The notes under the pieces: generated by a model
What the model was told of the DNA's origin: nothing
What the model saw: the letters and a program-made list of their open reading frames with translations, nothing else
The model's database searches: none
Made by a program: the position numbers and the translations under genes
Shown: positions 34,116 through 46,320 of the stretch, piece by piece
Layout: every line of letters begins with the position of its first letter
How positions within the stretch are numbered: the stretch's first letter is position 1
Assembly: GCA_019279435.1 (NCBI GenBank)
Contig: JAAALK010000287.1
Coordinates: 16,988,162 to 17,052,161, forward strand
DNA: 64,000 nt
Reading direction: 5' to 3'
Origin: Zizania palustris
Lineage: Eukaryota; Streptophyta; Magnoliopsida; Poales; Poaceae

Positions 34116-36895
34116 TGTGAAACCAAGGGTGGTTTCTGTCTAAATGATGAGTGATTGACAAGGATGAATATTTGAGAGATCGAGCGATGGAGTGTTGGTT
34201 TGAGTGCATCGAGGGGTTCGATGGAAAATGGTGGATTGTGTGCTGAGGGTTTTGGTGGTGCGTCGCGTTCTTGTTTTGGCTTGTCTTGGATGTGTAGGGT
34301 GGAGATACTGACCAACTGTCGACGGCGAGTGATCAAGGGTCAAGCGGGGAGCTCGATGCTGGAGGATCCAGGAGGCCGGGCGAAGTTGGATAAGATCTCA
34401 AGAGTGCACGAAGAGATCGAGCGAGACTTGGACGGACGGATGAAAGCGACGGTGTGACGACCGGGTCTGTGAGAGGGAGGCCAGGGCAAGCATTCAGGTG
34501 GCTCAAGGGGATCGAGAGCGGAAGTGGCTTGCTAGCGCTCGGAGTCGCAAAGCGGTGTCATGTGTCGAAGGGTTGAGAGGCTTTGTCGGTTTTTGCTGAA
34601 AACCGTCACAAATCAAGTTTTGTTAATTTCAATAGTTATGAGTCCTTTTTAGTGTTGTCTTTGTGTAATAAACTAGGTTTAATTTTAGTAAGTGTCTAGA
34701 GCAATTGTACTCCTTTGGTATATTTTTCAGAATTTCTTAATTCTGAAAATATATTACAAGGAATAGGACCTTGGTGTAATATTTTAATTCTAGAGGGTTC
34801 TTTTCAGAAAATACCCCATGGTTGGCCTATAAATAGAGGACCATATCCATGGGCAGGTGGCTGTTCTTTTTGGGCTTAACAACATACCCACTTTATGATT
34901 TTTACTGCTGAATCTTTTTTCTGGGACATCAAGAAGCTTCACTGCTCCTGATCCGACAAAGAACACAGTGTAGCGCCAAGATGAGGTAAGTCACCCAGCG
35001 CAGGATGTAATTCAGGCTGAAATCGATTTTGTGAAGCATTTTATGGTGTTATTTGTGCAGAATTTGATGTTGAAGTCTATACAACTTTTGTTGTGAATGT
35101 TTTGAATGTTCCATTTTTGAAAGTTACAACTGGTTTATGTGATTCTTTCTTGATTCTTTTGCTGATCAAAAGTGGTACCTCTATACTGATTTTGAGCAGA
35201 TATGTTTTTTCTCTGTTTAGAGCTGAACCCCCTGTTTGTGTTTGAGAAAATGACTGGTCCATTCTTGTGAACATGCTTGAAGAATTTTTATGTTCTGGAT
35301 TTGATCTGTTTGATATGTTTTGGTTGAGTTTGGCATATTAGAACTCTGAATACCATTCAAAGGTTTTGTTCAACAATTTGTTCAGAGTATTGATCTGTTA
35401 CTGAAGAGGTTTCTCTGTTCTAGTCTTTGCTGCATATGAAATGAATCCTAATGCTATAGCTGATTAATTAGTTTGAATCCCTGAGAAAGTGATTAACTAA
35501 TTCTTGAGTTTGATCAAGTTTTATTACTGTGTTTCAACTAGAAAATTTGAGAATTCTGTCTCTGTTTTGAAATAGTGCTATGAGGTTCAGTTTAGTGCCT
35601 AGTTGATACATTCTATGTTTTGCTGTGTGAAACTAAGTTGAAACAGAGGTTTGAGTTGGTAAAGTTCAAGACAAATTTTCTGAGAACTTTGACATTGATT
35701 GATTTTATTCTGAAAAGAGAAGAATACAAAGTTTCCGTTTTTAGTGTTGACAGTTTTCATTCTGTTGATGATTGAGTCATTTCAAGTTCTAAAAATTATG
35801 TTCTAAGATTGATTGATTCATGATCTGATTGAAATGGACAAATACTCTGAATCCTATTTTCAGGTTTAGATATTTTTATTCAGAACAGATTTAGTCTCTG
35901 AAATTATGGATCATTTTCAGTTCTGAGTTAACCTGAAAATTCAATACTGTTTCTGATTTCAGTAGTGTTAATCTTGTAGTTGTTTTCTGTGTTGAATTAC
36001 AATTCAAATTCAGTAATCTATCAATTTGTTTTGTGTGTCTAATCTGATGTTGTTTAAACAAATTATATAGAGGTCCAATACTGTTTCTCATCAATTTTGT
36101 GCCATTATCTTGTTGTTGAGTCTGAATTTTGAAACTCTGAATTTTATCTCCAGGTTTAGATATTTGTGTTCAGAACTGGTTCCTCTCTGAAATTTATCCT
36201 CAACTTCTGTTTTCACTGTGTATGAATAGTCAGTAGTGTTTCTGAATGAATTTTTGTAAATCTTGAGTACGCTATCTGGTTTGAATTAAAATTAAAATTC
36301 AGTACTGAAATTGAGAATTCAATTCTGTTTTCAAGACTTAAGCAAATCTGTTCAAGTTCAAATCATTTTCTGTTGAATCCTCAAATCTGATTGTTTCTGT
36401 TGTCTGTTTGAATTGAGCTGAATTCAGAAATAAAATCTGTTATGAAGTTGAACTCTACATGTTGAATCAAAACTGAATCTGAACAATTCTATTCTCTTCT
36501 AGTTTTTTTTGAATTCATATGATTGCATTTAAAATCAAATAGTGTCAATATAATTCAGCTTCTAAAACTTGATTTGAATTTCTGAGTGCTTTTCTGTTTC
36601 TCTGAAACCTGTCGGAGTTTCAATGATCGACACCCTCCCGTCGATTGTTCATTTGCCGAAATAGCAGCTGTATTTCGGAGTTTTAAATACCAACAATTCA
36701 GATCGACCGTTCAAACTCCGATTTACTCTGAATTGTGATTTTGAACCAATTTTTGCACTGTTATTGTACTACTCTATTCAAAATTGATTTGATCAACATT
36801 TGAGGTGCGTTGGGTGATCTGAATAGGCCATCACACTCGCAAGAAAGTGTCGAGGTGCCTATTCACCCCCCTCTAGTCACCATTCCGATCCCACA
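34116..36895 (+). mobile_element. Element A 5' LTR
   Basis: Starts TGTGAAACCAAGGGTGG, similar to the start of element B's LTR (TGAGAAACCAAGGG), and ends CCCACA at 36895. At 2780 bp it is long for copia but within the range of Sireviruses. A TATAAATA box is at 34828-34835. The transcribed part is strikingly rich in TTCTGA/GAATTC words and very A/T-rich. Short open frames inside it are not genes. Confidence 0.85.
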
Positions 36896-36911
36896 ATTGG
36901 TATTAGAGCCG
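36896..36911 (+). promoter_or_regulatory. Primer-binding site of element A
   Basis: ATTGGTATTAGAGCCGG directly after the LTR matches the usual TGGTATCAGAGC site for initiator methionine tRNA with one change. It starts minus-strand DNA synthesis in copia elements. Confidence 0.85.
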
Positions 36912-36961
36912 GTTAGATCACCAGTTGACCTTAACCGGTTTGTGATCCTTGTTTTGGCGAC

Positions 36962-37499
36962 ATGGAAAGAAACTCAAAAATTCCGATGTTTGATGGTCAT
37001 GACTTTGCTTATTGGAAGGTGCGCATGGAGGCTTACCTTCTGAGCCAAGGAAGTGCTATTTGGGACATTGTTGTTTCCCAATATGTGATCCCTGAAACTC
37101 GCACTTCATAGACTGAGAAATTATAGTACGAATGCAATAGCAAAGCCAGAAACATATTGTTCATCAGTCTGAGTCACAAAGAGTTTGATAGGGTCTAGCA
37201 CCTACGAACTGCGCGTGAAATTTGGACCACTTTGAAAACTTTTCATGAGGGCACTACCCAGATTAAGGCTAGGAGGCAAAGCACTTATAATCTAGAATAC
37301 CAAATGTTTGTGCAAGGCCCTGATGAATCTGTAGATACCATATTTGCATGTTTTGATGGAATTGTGAGTAATTTGTGCTCCACTGGGACTTTGGCTTACT
37401 CTTACCATGATAGGGCGATCAAACTTCTCTATGCTCTTGATCGTAGCATATGGGAGGTGAAAATCTCTAGTATTGAAGAGTCGGCAAGCTTTGACACTC
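36962..37499 (+). pseudogene. Element A gag, 5' part
   Basis: The reading starts at ATG 36962 and encodes a copia gag N-terminus (FDGHDFAYWKVRMEAYLLSQ, then ARNILFISLSHKEFDRV). Stops occur at about 37109, 37124 and 37196; from 37232 it is open (IKARRQSTYNLEYQMFVQ, then LLYALDRSIWEVKISSIEES). It is cut at 37499 by element B, after the codons for FDTL; the frame resumes at 48292 with TCDRLFSKLKSTEIAK. Gag forms the particle that packages RNA. Confidence 0.85.
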
Positions 37500-39489
37500 T
37501 GTTGGACCGGAAACGGCGACCAGAGGGAGGGTGAATGGGAGCTTTTAATAAATTCAGGCTAAAATTAGCCTTCTGTTTTAATACAGTCTACTGCGGAACA
37601 GGCTTCGAACACAACCTTCGAAGTTCTGGTTTGGAGGTATTTGAGGGCTCCGAACACAGGCTTCGCAAGGAGCAAAAGTTCGAAGCCAAGAAGACTTCGC
37701 TCCACTCAAACCCGAAAAACCAACTCTGCTAAGTCAGTGCAGGCTCCGCACACAGGGTGCTTCGAGCAGGCATCGCACTTCACCCTTCGCAGGAGTGGAC
37801 TACACTCTGAGGACTTCGACCAAGTACTTAGCAGCAGCAACTGGTGCTGGGCTTCGTACACCAAAGGTCTAAACGCACACTAACATACTTCGCTAGGGGC
37901 TTAGACACGATAAGAAACACGGGCTTTGATCAGGGCTTCGCTAGTAAGCAGCGAGGTCTAGCCTCCTATTACACAGAGCGAACGCACACTGAAAAGCACA
38001 CTTCGCACAAAACACCCTTCGCCTTGACAGGCTATGGTGCACTACTACTAGCGAGGTATGCAAACAAGCTCAAGCAGAAACTCAACACAGAAGCAGGGCT
38101 TCGCCGCTTGAACAAGGAACACAATAAATGAACTCACAGGATGAATACAAAGTGTGGTGGCTAGTACAGGAGCTCAACAGTGAATGCTCAAAGTGTTAAA
38201 TGTTACCTACCCAGCCCCCATATTTATAGCCACTATTCACCCAAGTAAATTGACTACTTTACCCCTAGGGTTTACACCAGTTTTGTCTCTACAGAACAAA
38301 GGGGTACAAAAGGTAGTCAACTTTTATTTGGAGGCTTCTCTGTCAGCTTTGCAGAGGGGACAACGTCAGCTTTTTGCAGAGCAGACAATGTCAGCCTTTG
38401 TAGTCTTTGACCTTTCTGGATACCCTCTTCGCACGCGAGGGGTGCGGTAGCTTCGGTGAGAAGCCTTGAGCCTGACGATCTTCGCTTCACCGAAGTTAGC
38501 CTCCGATACAGTGACGGTTTTGAGCCGAAGGCGTCAAAGCCCTTGGGCCTTCGCACCACCACCTTCGGAGTGGACCACCACGGCTTTGCAGCTACTCCTA
38601 GCTTGAACTCCGTCAGTCCGTGTACCGAAGCCATGCATGGCCGAAGCACCACAAGTCAACCTCACTCCGGAGCTAGCCTCGCTCCGAAGCCTGCGTCACT
38701 CTGAAGCCCTCCTTCGGAGTACCACCCTTCGAAGTCCCTCCTTCGTCCAAGGCCTCCGCATGAAGCATTCCATGAGCACTTCATCGCAGTGTCTCTCCCC
38801 GAGCACACTCCTCGACGAGCCTCACCCGGATCATGCCTTCGATGCACCTCGACTTCTAAGACCTTCGTCGGGTACCTTTGAGTGTCTCCCTCTGGAGCAC
38901 ACTTTGAACACCTTGCCTCTGCTGAGGACTTGATCCACCATACTCCGAAGTCACTCCTTCCGGAGTACCCTTCGAAGTGCCTCGCCTCCGAGGACTTCGT
39001 CTCGGAGTACCTTCACCCGGAGCCACGCTCCGCACTTACTGCCTTCACCTGGTGCACCTCGACCCAAGGACCGACCTGGACCCCTTCGCAGCCTTCGTGA
39101 CGGAGCTCCCCGCTCCACTGGCATCAAGCCTCCCGCTTGACCTAGATTCACTTGCTACGAACCGTCCGTCGCCTCCGCAGTCCCCTGCGCACCACAGACA
39201 AGTAGACAAGTGTATCTAGTACTCCGGAGACCTCTCCGGGTTAGCAACCTTCGGTACACACTCCGGTGTACCGCCCAAAGTTCCGAGACCTTCGATACAA
39301 ACCCAGTCATCGTGTACTATCGGACCCCTCCGACAGGCACACTCCGCTGCAACAGCTGCAGCAATCAAAGCCCACCGAACCCTTCGGTGAAACCACCTCC
39401 GAACACCTTCGGAGGTACAACCTCCGAACCAGAGGTTAAATACTGTCAATCACTCATCACAGACTCCGAAACCAACCCTTGGTTTCTCA
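37500..39489 (-). mobile_element. Element B 3' LTR
   Basis: 1990 bp; on the minus strand it starts TGAGAAACCAAGGG at 39489 and ends GGTCCAACA at 37500. TATAAATA box (minus strand) at 38228-38221. Compared with the other LTR there are roughly 50-60 substitutions by eye and one indel of about 20 bases near 37925-37955. Plus-strand frames here (for example 38456-38704 and 38637-38933) are LTR shadows. Confidence 0.92.
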
Positions 39490-40625
39490 ATCTCCCCCTT
39501 GATGAGTGCATTGACAACCAAATTCAAGTTCAAAAAAATTTAAAGACTTTCAACACACAAGTGACCATAAAAACTCAGAAACGAGCCAAATCATGTCACT
39601 TGACAAAAGAATTTTCCTCCCCCTTTTCAAAAAAGTAAAAGCCCCTTCGGCAAATCTCCCCTTTTTCAAGATAAAAACTCCCCTGAGTAATTTAATTGTA
39701 CCCCCTTGCAACAGAGAACTCAAAAATTTCTTCCCCTTTGGCAATGCAAGCATCAAGGAGCATTTAAAATATGCATAGCTTCGAAATGGGCAGAGTTGCA
39801 AAGACATATAAAGCAAAAATATGCCAATATTAATACCAATTATCATGTGCTCAGCTCAATTTAACGTACTCTAAAAAACATGATGACAACATGTGATTTT
39901 ATCATTTTGAAATAAAAGCATCACCACTCAATCAAGGAAACTAGACAAGTAAAAGCAGGGACTGCGCAAAGCTAGTCAATTTCTACTCTAGATAGACAAG
40001 TCCAGTTCAAATGGAGCAATGAAAGCAAACTTGATGAGCAATGAATTTTGTTGTTCTTTTCTTAATGCCAGGGGTTATTTGTTTGTCCACCTTATACTTT
40101 CCAATCAGGCCAAGCCTAGGCATGAAAGCCATCAGAAGCTTAAGGCAATGATTTTGGCAAACACTACACTATTCCAGTTCAGACCAATGTGCAATGGTAA
40201 GCAATCTAGAATAGAGTAGTGCGACAAACAAACCCACCTGGATCTTTTAACTTGAAGCATGTAAATCATGGATTTTTGAATTTTGATTAAATGAATAATT
40301 TGTTTAGCATTTTATGAATATCCATGAATATGTAGAACAATTTTTCAAGTTGCACAAATTAGCATCCATAGAAAAGGTGTCTTGCTATCAAGCAGATAAA
40401 AGATAGCTAAAACAGTCCTGCCTATACATTCTAGATACAAGACTGAGCTGTGAGCATGATTTGAGTTTGGAAAGAAAACATTATGCACATTAATGTTTCA
40501 GATAAATTAAAAAGAGCTGAGCTGTCATGATTTCATGAATTAGAATTGGGCATATAAGTGCAATAGATGTAAATGCAATTTCACACATGATGAGCATATG
40601 CATGATAATTAAAAATAGCTCCCCC
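39490..40625 (-). other. Element B post-pol region with repeated polypurine tracts
   Basis: Non-coding between the pol stop and the 3' LTR. Purine tracts on the minus strand occur just after pol (GAGGGGGAGCT near 40618), around 39600-39730 (GAAAAGGGGGAGG, AAAAAGGGGAG, CAAAGGGGAAG) and next to the LTR (CAAGGGGGAGA, 39491-39501). Several tracts in series are described for Sireviruses. The short frames here are not genes. Confidence 0.75.
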
Positions 40626-42768
40626 TCACAAAATGCCGTAAGGGTGACAAATACCAAGTTCCCCACGCAAGTAGGCAAATCGAGAAGCATCGAGGGGTTT
40701 CGTGAAAATATCGGCTAGCTGGTGTTGGGTATCAACATATTGAAGTTCAATATCACCCTTCTCATTGTGATCTCTGAGAAAATGATATCGCACATCAATG
40801 TGTTTGGTTCTGGAGTGTTGAACCGGGTTATTTGCAATACAAATAGCACTAGTGTTATCACAGAAAAGTGGAACACTCTTATAATCTAACCCGAAATCCC
40901 GCAAAGTGGAAGCCATCCACAAAATCTGAGAGCAACAGCTAGCTGCAGCAACATATTCGGCCTCAGCCGTTGATTGTGCAACACTAGACTGTTTGCGGGA
41001 AGACCAGCAAACCAGAGAAGTACCCAGAAAATGACAAGTACCAGAGGTACTCTTCCTATCAATCCTACACCCAGCAAAATCCGCATCGGAATAACCTCGA
41101 AGACATAAAGATGAAGACGCTGAATACCATATGCCAAATTCAAGAGTATGTTTGAGATACCTTAGGATGCGCTTTATCGCTTGGCGGTGCGAAGCTCGTG
41201 GTGAATCCTGAAAACGAGCGCACAGACACACAGCGAAGTGTATGTCCGACCTCGTAGCAGTCAAGTAGAGGAGGGAGCAGATCATGCTTCGGAACTCCTT
41301 TTGATCTACGACTTCTCCATCTTCGTCAGGATCCAATGCTATAGATGTAGCCATTGGAGTGGCGAGTGGCTTCGCATCGGCTATGTCGAATTTCTTGAGC
41401 AGGTCCTTGGTGTACTTCGTCTGGTGGACAAAAGTACCTTGTTTGCCTTGCTTGATTTGCAAACCAAGGAAAAAGGTGAGTTCACCCATCATGGACATTT
41501 CAAACTCCCTGCTCATGGTATCTGCGAACTCGGCAACCAAAGCATGAGAAGAGCCACCAAAGATGATATCATCCACATAAATCTGCACTAGAAGGAAATC
41601 TTTGCCATGCTTGAGAGTGAACAGGGTTTTATCAACTGAGCCCATCAAATACCCCCGCTCAAGCAGAAAAGACTTAAGTCTGTCATACCAAGCCCGAGGG
41701 GCCTGCTTGAGTCCATAAAGAGCCTTATGAAGTTCAAGGACTTTATGCGAGTATTTGGGATTTTCAAAACCAGGGGGTTGTTTTACATAAACATCTTCAC
41801 CTATGAAGCCATTAAGAAAAGCACTTTTGACATCCATTTGATAGAGTTTGAATCCCCGGGATGTCGCAAAGGCAAGCAAAATCCTAATGGCCTCAAGACG
41901 AGCAACAGGTGCAAAAGTTTCAGTAAAATCAATCCCTTCTAATTGAGAATAACCCTGAGCTACAAGTCTAGCCTTGTTTCTAATTATAGTCCCATCCTCC
42001 CCTTGTTTATTTTTGAAAATCCATTTTGTTCCAATGAAATGAACATTTGGTGGAGGGTCAACTAAAGTCCAGACTTGGTTTCTCTCAAAATTTTCAAGTT
42101 CCTCATGCATGGCATTGATCCAACTAGAATCAGAAAGTGCATGACTAACATCTAAGGGCTCGAAAGAAGCAACAAAAGCGGAATCAATGAAATGAGCATG
42201 AGAACGTGTTACCCTTTGATCAAGCTCACCAATGATCTGCTCGGGAGGGTGCATCCTTTGAACATGATGTGGAGCCTCGCGACGGGATGCAGTCTCCCCC
42301 TCAACTTGTGCGTTGGAGTGGTCCAAGATGACCGATGTCGAGGTAGTTGCTTCGGGACCTTGTGCCGAAGTGATCGAAGCAGGGTCGGCTTCGGGGGTTG
42401 ATGTTGAGGGTAGTAGGGGTTCATCCTCGAAATCTCCGGGATCTTCTTCTTTGAAGATGGTTTGTTCCATGTCGTGTTCATTTGCCTGTTCAAATGCAGA
42501 ACTAACAGAGGGGGTTGATTCATCAAAAGTCACATCACATGACTCGATGACAGTGTTAGTTTCCAAATTATAAACACGATAAGAATGACCATGTGTAGTG
42601 TAACCCAAAAAGATCCCGTCAGAAGATCGCGACTCAAATTTATCCAAATTACCACGTTTTAGGATGAAGCAGCGACAGCCAAATACTCGAAGATGAGTAA
42701 CCTTGGGATGTCTCTCAAAACGTAGTTCATAAGATGTCAAGTTTAAAATTGAGCGCAAGAATATTCGG
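40626..42768 (-). pseudogene. Element B reverse transcriptase-RNase H (copia RVT_2)
   Basis: Open from just after a TGA at 42771-42769 to the natural stop at 40628-40626. It begins in the integrase C-terminus (LRVFGCRCFILKRGNLDKFE, GIFLGYTTHGHSYRVYN). RT motifs are WIFKNKQGEDGTIIRNKARL, FAPVARLEAIRILLAFA, MDVKSAFLNGFIGEDVYVKQ, KALYGLKQAPRAWYDRL and the catalytic IYVDDIIFGG. RNase H follows (DRKSTSGTCHFLG, SSVAQSTAEAEYVAAA) to HPYGIL. All catalytic residues I can recognise are present. It was part of the gag-pol polyprotein and acts in cytoplasmic particles. Confidence 0.93.
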
Positions 42769-43788
42769 TTTCAGATGTAACATGCAGTGTTCATGGCCTC
42801 AGCCCAGAATTTTCTAGGAGTCCTATGCTCATCAAGCATCGTCCTAGCTATCTCAACCAAAGTGCGGTTCTTCCTCTCAACGACATCGTTCTGTTGAGGA
42901 ACCCGCGGAGCAGAGAATTGATGTTCTATACCATGCTCCATGCAAAAGTCAACAAAGAGACTGTTTTTGAACTCGGTGCCATTATCACTTCGAATGAATT
43001 TCAATGCACCTGGGAGTTCAGTGAAAAGTCTCAAAGCCAAGCTTCGAAAGTGTGAAAACACTTCATCCTTGCTGGCAAGAAAGAAGACCCAAGAGTAGCG
43101 AGAGAAATCGTCGACAATAACTAACACATACCACTTGCCGCCTAACGAACTAACCCGAGAAGGACCTACAGTGTCCATGTGGAGAAGTTCTCTGGGTTGT
43201 TCAGTCATCACTGTGGTGACTGGCGAATGCGAAGCAGCAATCATTTTTCCATGTCGACAAAGAGCGCAAACTAAATTCTTCTCAAACTTGAGCTTGGGCA
43301 ATCCTCGGATCAGACCTAGGGCACTCAGACGAGCGAGCAACTCAAATCTCATATGCCCTAGTCTCCTATGCCACTTCCAAAGCTCAGAAGTAGAATGTGC
43401 AACAAGACTATGAGAAGAACCAGATGACTCTGAAAAATCAGCTCCAAAAACTCTCCCAACTCTAAAGATCTTACAAACCACAACGCCATTAGAATTGAGC
43501 ACTTGCGAAGTATCGCGATGGAATCACACTTCGAAGCCCTCATCAAGCAACTGAGATACAGACAGCAAATTGTATCCCAGGTTTTCAACCAAAGCAACAT
43601 CTTTGAGAGTGAAATTCGAGTTTATTCTTACCACACCTTTACCTTTCACTCTACTCCTTCGATTGTTGCCGAAGGTGATATGTTCCCTTTGCTTGGTTGT
43701 TGTGAGGCTGGAGAACCATGCTGCATCTCCGGTCATATGGCGCGAACAACCGGAGTTCATGATCCACGTGCCCTCCAAGCCTCGATCT
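42769..43788 (-). pseudogene. Element B protease and integrase
   Basis: Begins after the gag stop. The protease active site reads WIMNSGCSRHMTGD (about 43765-43724), where copia proteases have D-S-G; the catalytic Asp is Asn here. A TGA at 43524-43522 separates it from the integrase, which has the His-Cys finger (HRRLGHMRF, CALCRHGK) and a DDE core (MDTVGPSRV, IRSDNGTEF, PQQNDVVERKNR). A second TGA at 42771-42769 follows NTACYI. Both stops and the active-site change prevent normal processing. The protease cuts the polyprotein and the integrase inserts cDNA. Confidence 0.9.
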
Positions 43789-46256
43789 GTCGCCTACACA
43801 TGATAAGAATATCTCGATCGCTCAGTGCTGGGGTGAGTGAAAAAATGACGAGGCATCCAGCACTGAGTGACACGAGTAGTAGGCATAGTAAAAGTAGACT
43901 GTCTACGCACATGATAATCAGAATGATGCAAAGTGCGAGGTCTACCTACATGCTGTGAACGAACAACATGATGAGGTCTCCTACTCTGACGAGGTACACA
44001 GCTACTCGCCCGGGGTCTACCACCATATGGAACATGGTGAACACCTCGAGGAGCAAAACCTCTCTGAGAAGCACGAGGAGCCTCAAAAACAGGACGATAG
44101 TAAAACTCAGACTCATGCATACCTAAAGATGGGTAATGCATGTCCTGGTAACTCATCGCCTGAGAGCGTCGCTCATCCTTGATGCGACGAAAACAGAACC
44201 CAACCAAATGACCCGCCCGCTGACAGTAGGAACAATGAAAAATTCTCCTAGGGGCACTCTCATGGGTCACAGGAGCAACTCTCACAGGCTCCTTGGGCTT
44301 CTGCTGAGTGGTTTTCTTGGGAGGGATTTTCTTGGCAGGAGGAGTGGTTCTCTTTTGAGCTCGGGTAGGCTTTTTGGCTGATGGAGTGTCTAACAGAGCT
44401 CTCTCTTTCTCTAGGGTAGTGGGAGAGGTAAAAACAATTTTGTTTCCACTATCTGAAGGAATCCTCTCAAAACCCAAACCCAGAGCTAACCCTGCTCTGT
44501 CAGCACACATCTTGGTCTTGGCCAAGAGCAAATCCATCCTACCGTTTCCCTCAGTGCATTTATTAACCACGGAAAGAAGGTATTCATTTTCAGACATGAG
44601 GTTCTCAGCTCGCTCTCTAACAGTGCCTAGCTGGTCCTTAAGGGTAATGCACGTGTCACAAACAGGCTGCACATCCTTGGAACTACCGGCCCTCTCCAAT
44701 CTAGCCTCTAAATCATGAACATGTTTATCACATAAATTAATGCTTTCACGTAATAAAGAACAGTTCATACAATCAATTATATCATGAGGTCTAGAATCAA
44801 CCACCAAAAGCTGCTTCTGTGCAGTCTCAAGCTCAGATAGAGTTTGAGCATGTACAGAATGCAACTGAGCAAGCTCACTCATGAATACAGTACAAGATTC
44901 ACATTCAGCATCATTAACTTTAGACTTAAGCATGGCATAATCAGTAGAAACAGATTTTAGCCTAAGTCTAAGGTCTTTTCTTTCTCTAGCGGCTTGTACA
45001 AGTAATCCATCCTGACCAAGAACTACTTCATTCAGTTCATCTAGTTTAATTAAAAGCTGGTCAGAGGATAGTGGTACCTCAGATGAGTCAAGCTCATCGT
45101 CGCTGTGATTGCTGTCGGCCATGAAGCAAAGGCCGGTAAAGTCTCGTCCCTTCTTGTTCTTCTTGTCCTCCTTCCTTGGGGACTCCTCCTCCTCAGAGCT
45201 CGACTCCTCAGTTGAGGAAGTGTCGATGTTGCTGAGAGCATCAACAAACGCTTTGGAAGCGGCTTTGGCTACTCTTTTAGCCACCTTGCCGCGCTTGCCC
45301 TTCACAAAGGGTTTCCTCTCCTTTTTGTGGTATTTGGGGCGCTCACTCTCATCTCTCTTTTTGAGCTTAGGGCAATTTGCCTTGATATGAGAAGTGTCGC
45401 CACATTCAAAGCAACCACTAAAACCACTTCTCCTTTGATCCCGTCTCTCATGGTGAAAACGGGTGAATCTTCTGGCAATGAGAGCAAGCTCATCATCATC
45501 CAAAGTATCCACCTGCTCCTTTGTGACGGAGACCAGGGAGGACAAAGCAAAACCATCTACAAGAACACAAGTACCAGATGTGCTTGGTTCTGCAGTGGTG
45601 CCACGGCTAGTGCTAGAAACCAATGCCAACGGCTGTGGCAAGGAGTTTCTGGGCACCGCAAGAGATGCCTTGGCAATCTCTGTGGACTTCAGCTTGCTGA
45701 AGAGCTCATCACAGGTTAATGTGTCATAGCCTGCGGACTCCTCAATGCTGGATATCTTCACTTCCCATATGCTACGGTCAAGAGCATAGAGAAGCTTGAT
45801 AGCCCTATCGTGATCATTGTAAGCAAGCGTCCCGTTGGACCGCAAGTTACTCACTATCGCATCAAATCGAGAAAACATGGCATCTATAGATTCACCAGGT
45901 GCCTGCACAAATAGTTGATACTATTGATTGTATGTGCTTTGGCGCCTGGCCTTGATCTGTGTAGAGCCCTCATGAAAAATAGTGAGTGTTGTCCAAATTT
46001 CCCTAGCAGTCCTAAGGTGCTGCACCCTATCAAACTCACTTCTACTCAAACCAATGAACAATATATTTCTTGCCTTGGAGTTGGCATTATACTGATCCTT
46101 CTCTGTTTGAGAGGTGCGAGTATCAGGGATGGAGTATTGTGAGTCCACAATCTCCCAAATTGCATTTCCTTGGCTTAGCAAGTAAGCCTCCATGCGCACA
46201 TTCCAGTATGCAAAGTCAGTCCCATCAAACAGAGGAATTTTACTAACTCTGTCCAT
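43789..46256 (-). pseudogene. Element B gag
   Basis: Starts MDRVSKIPLFDGTDFAYWN at 46256. The copia gag domain runs to about 45600 (SKLKSTEIAKASL). One in-frame TAG at 45921-45919 interrupts it after STYNQ. Then follow a CCHC knuckle (CFECGDTSHIKANC), a lysine-rich stretch, an acidic/serine stretch, a long helical region with many Glu/Leu, and a second knuckle (HCSYCQRAGHLVGFC). The tail is rich in Arg/His/Tyr. It ends at a TAG at 43796-43794 just before the protease, in the same frame. That stop may be natural or a mutation; I cannot tell. Confidence 0.9.
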
Positions 46257-46302
46257 GTCGCCAAAAGATCACAAAACCGGTTAAGGTCAACTGGTGATCT
46301 TA

Positions 46303-46320
46303 ACCCGCTCTGATACCAAT
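46303..46320 (-). promoter_or_regulatory. Primer-binding site of element B
   Basis: Minus strand ATTGGTATCAGAGCGGG directly inside the 5' LTR; it is the standard initiator-Met tRNA site of copia elements. Confidence 0.93.

Noticed and set aside
34001..34457. Open frames on both strands
   Set aside because: They straddle the RT2/element A boundary at 34116 and mostly cover LTR sequence. Only the RT2 part below 34110 is genuine gag-protease remnant.
36896..36911. tRNA-like word, and the same at 46303-46320
   Set aside because: These match only the 3' end complement of initiator-Met tRNA and sit exactly beside LTRs. They are primer sites, not tRNA genes. No cloverleaf was found anywhere in the window.
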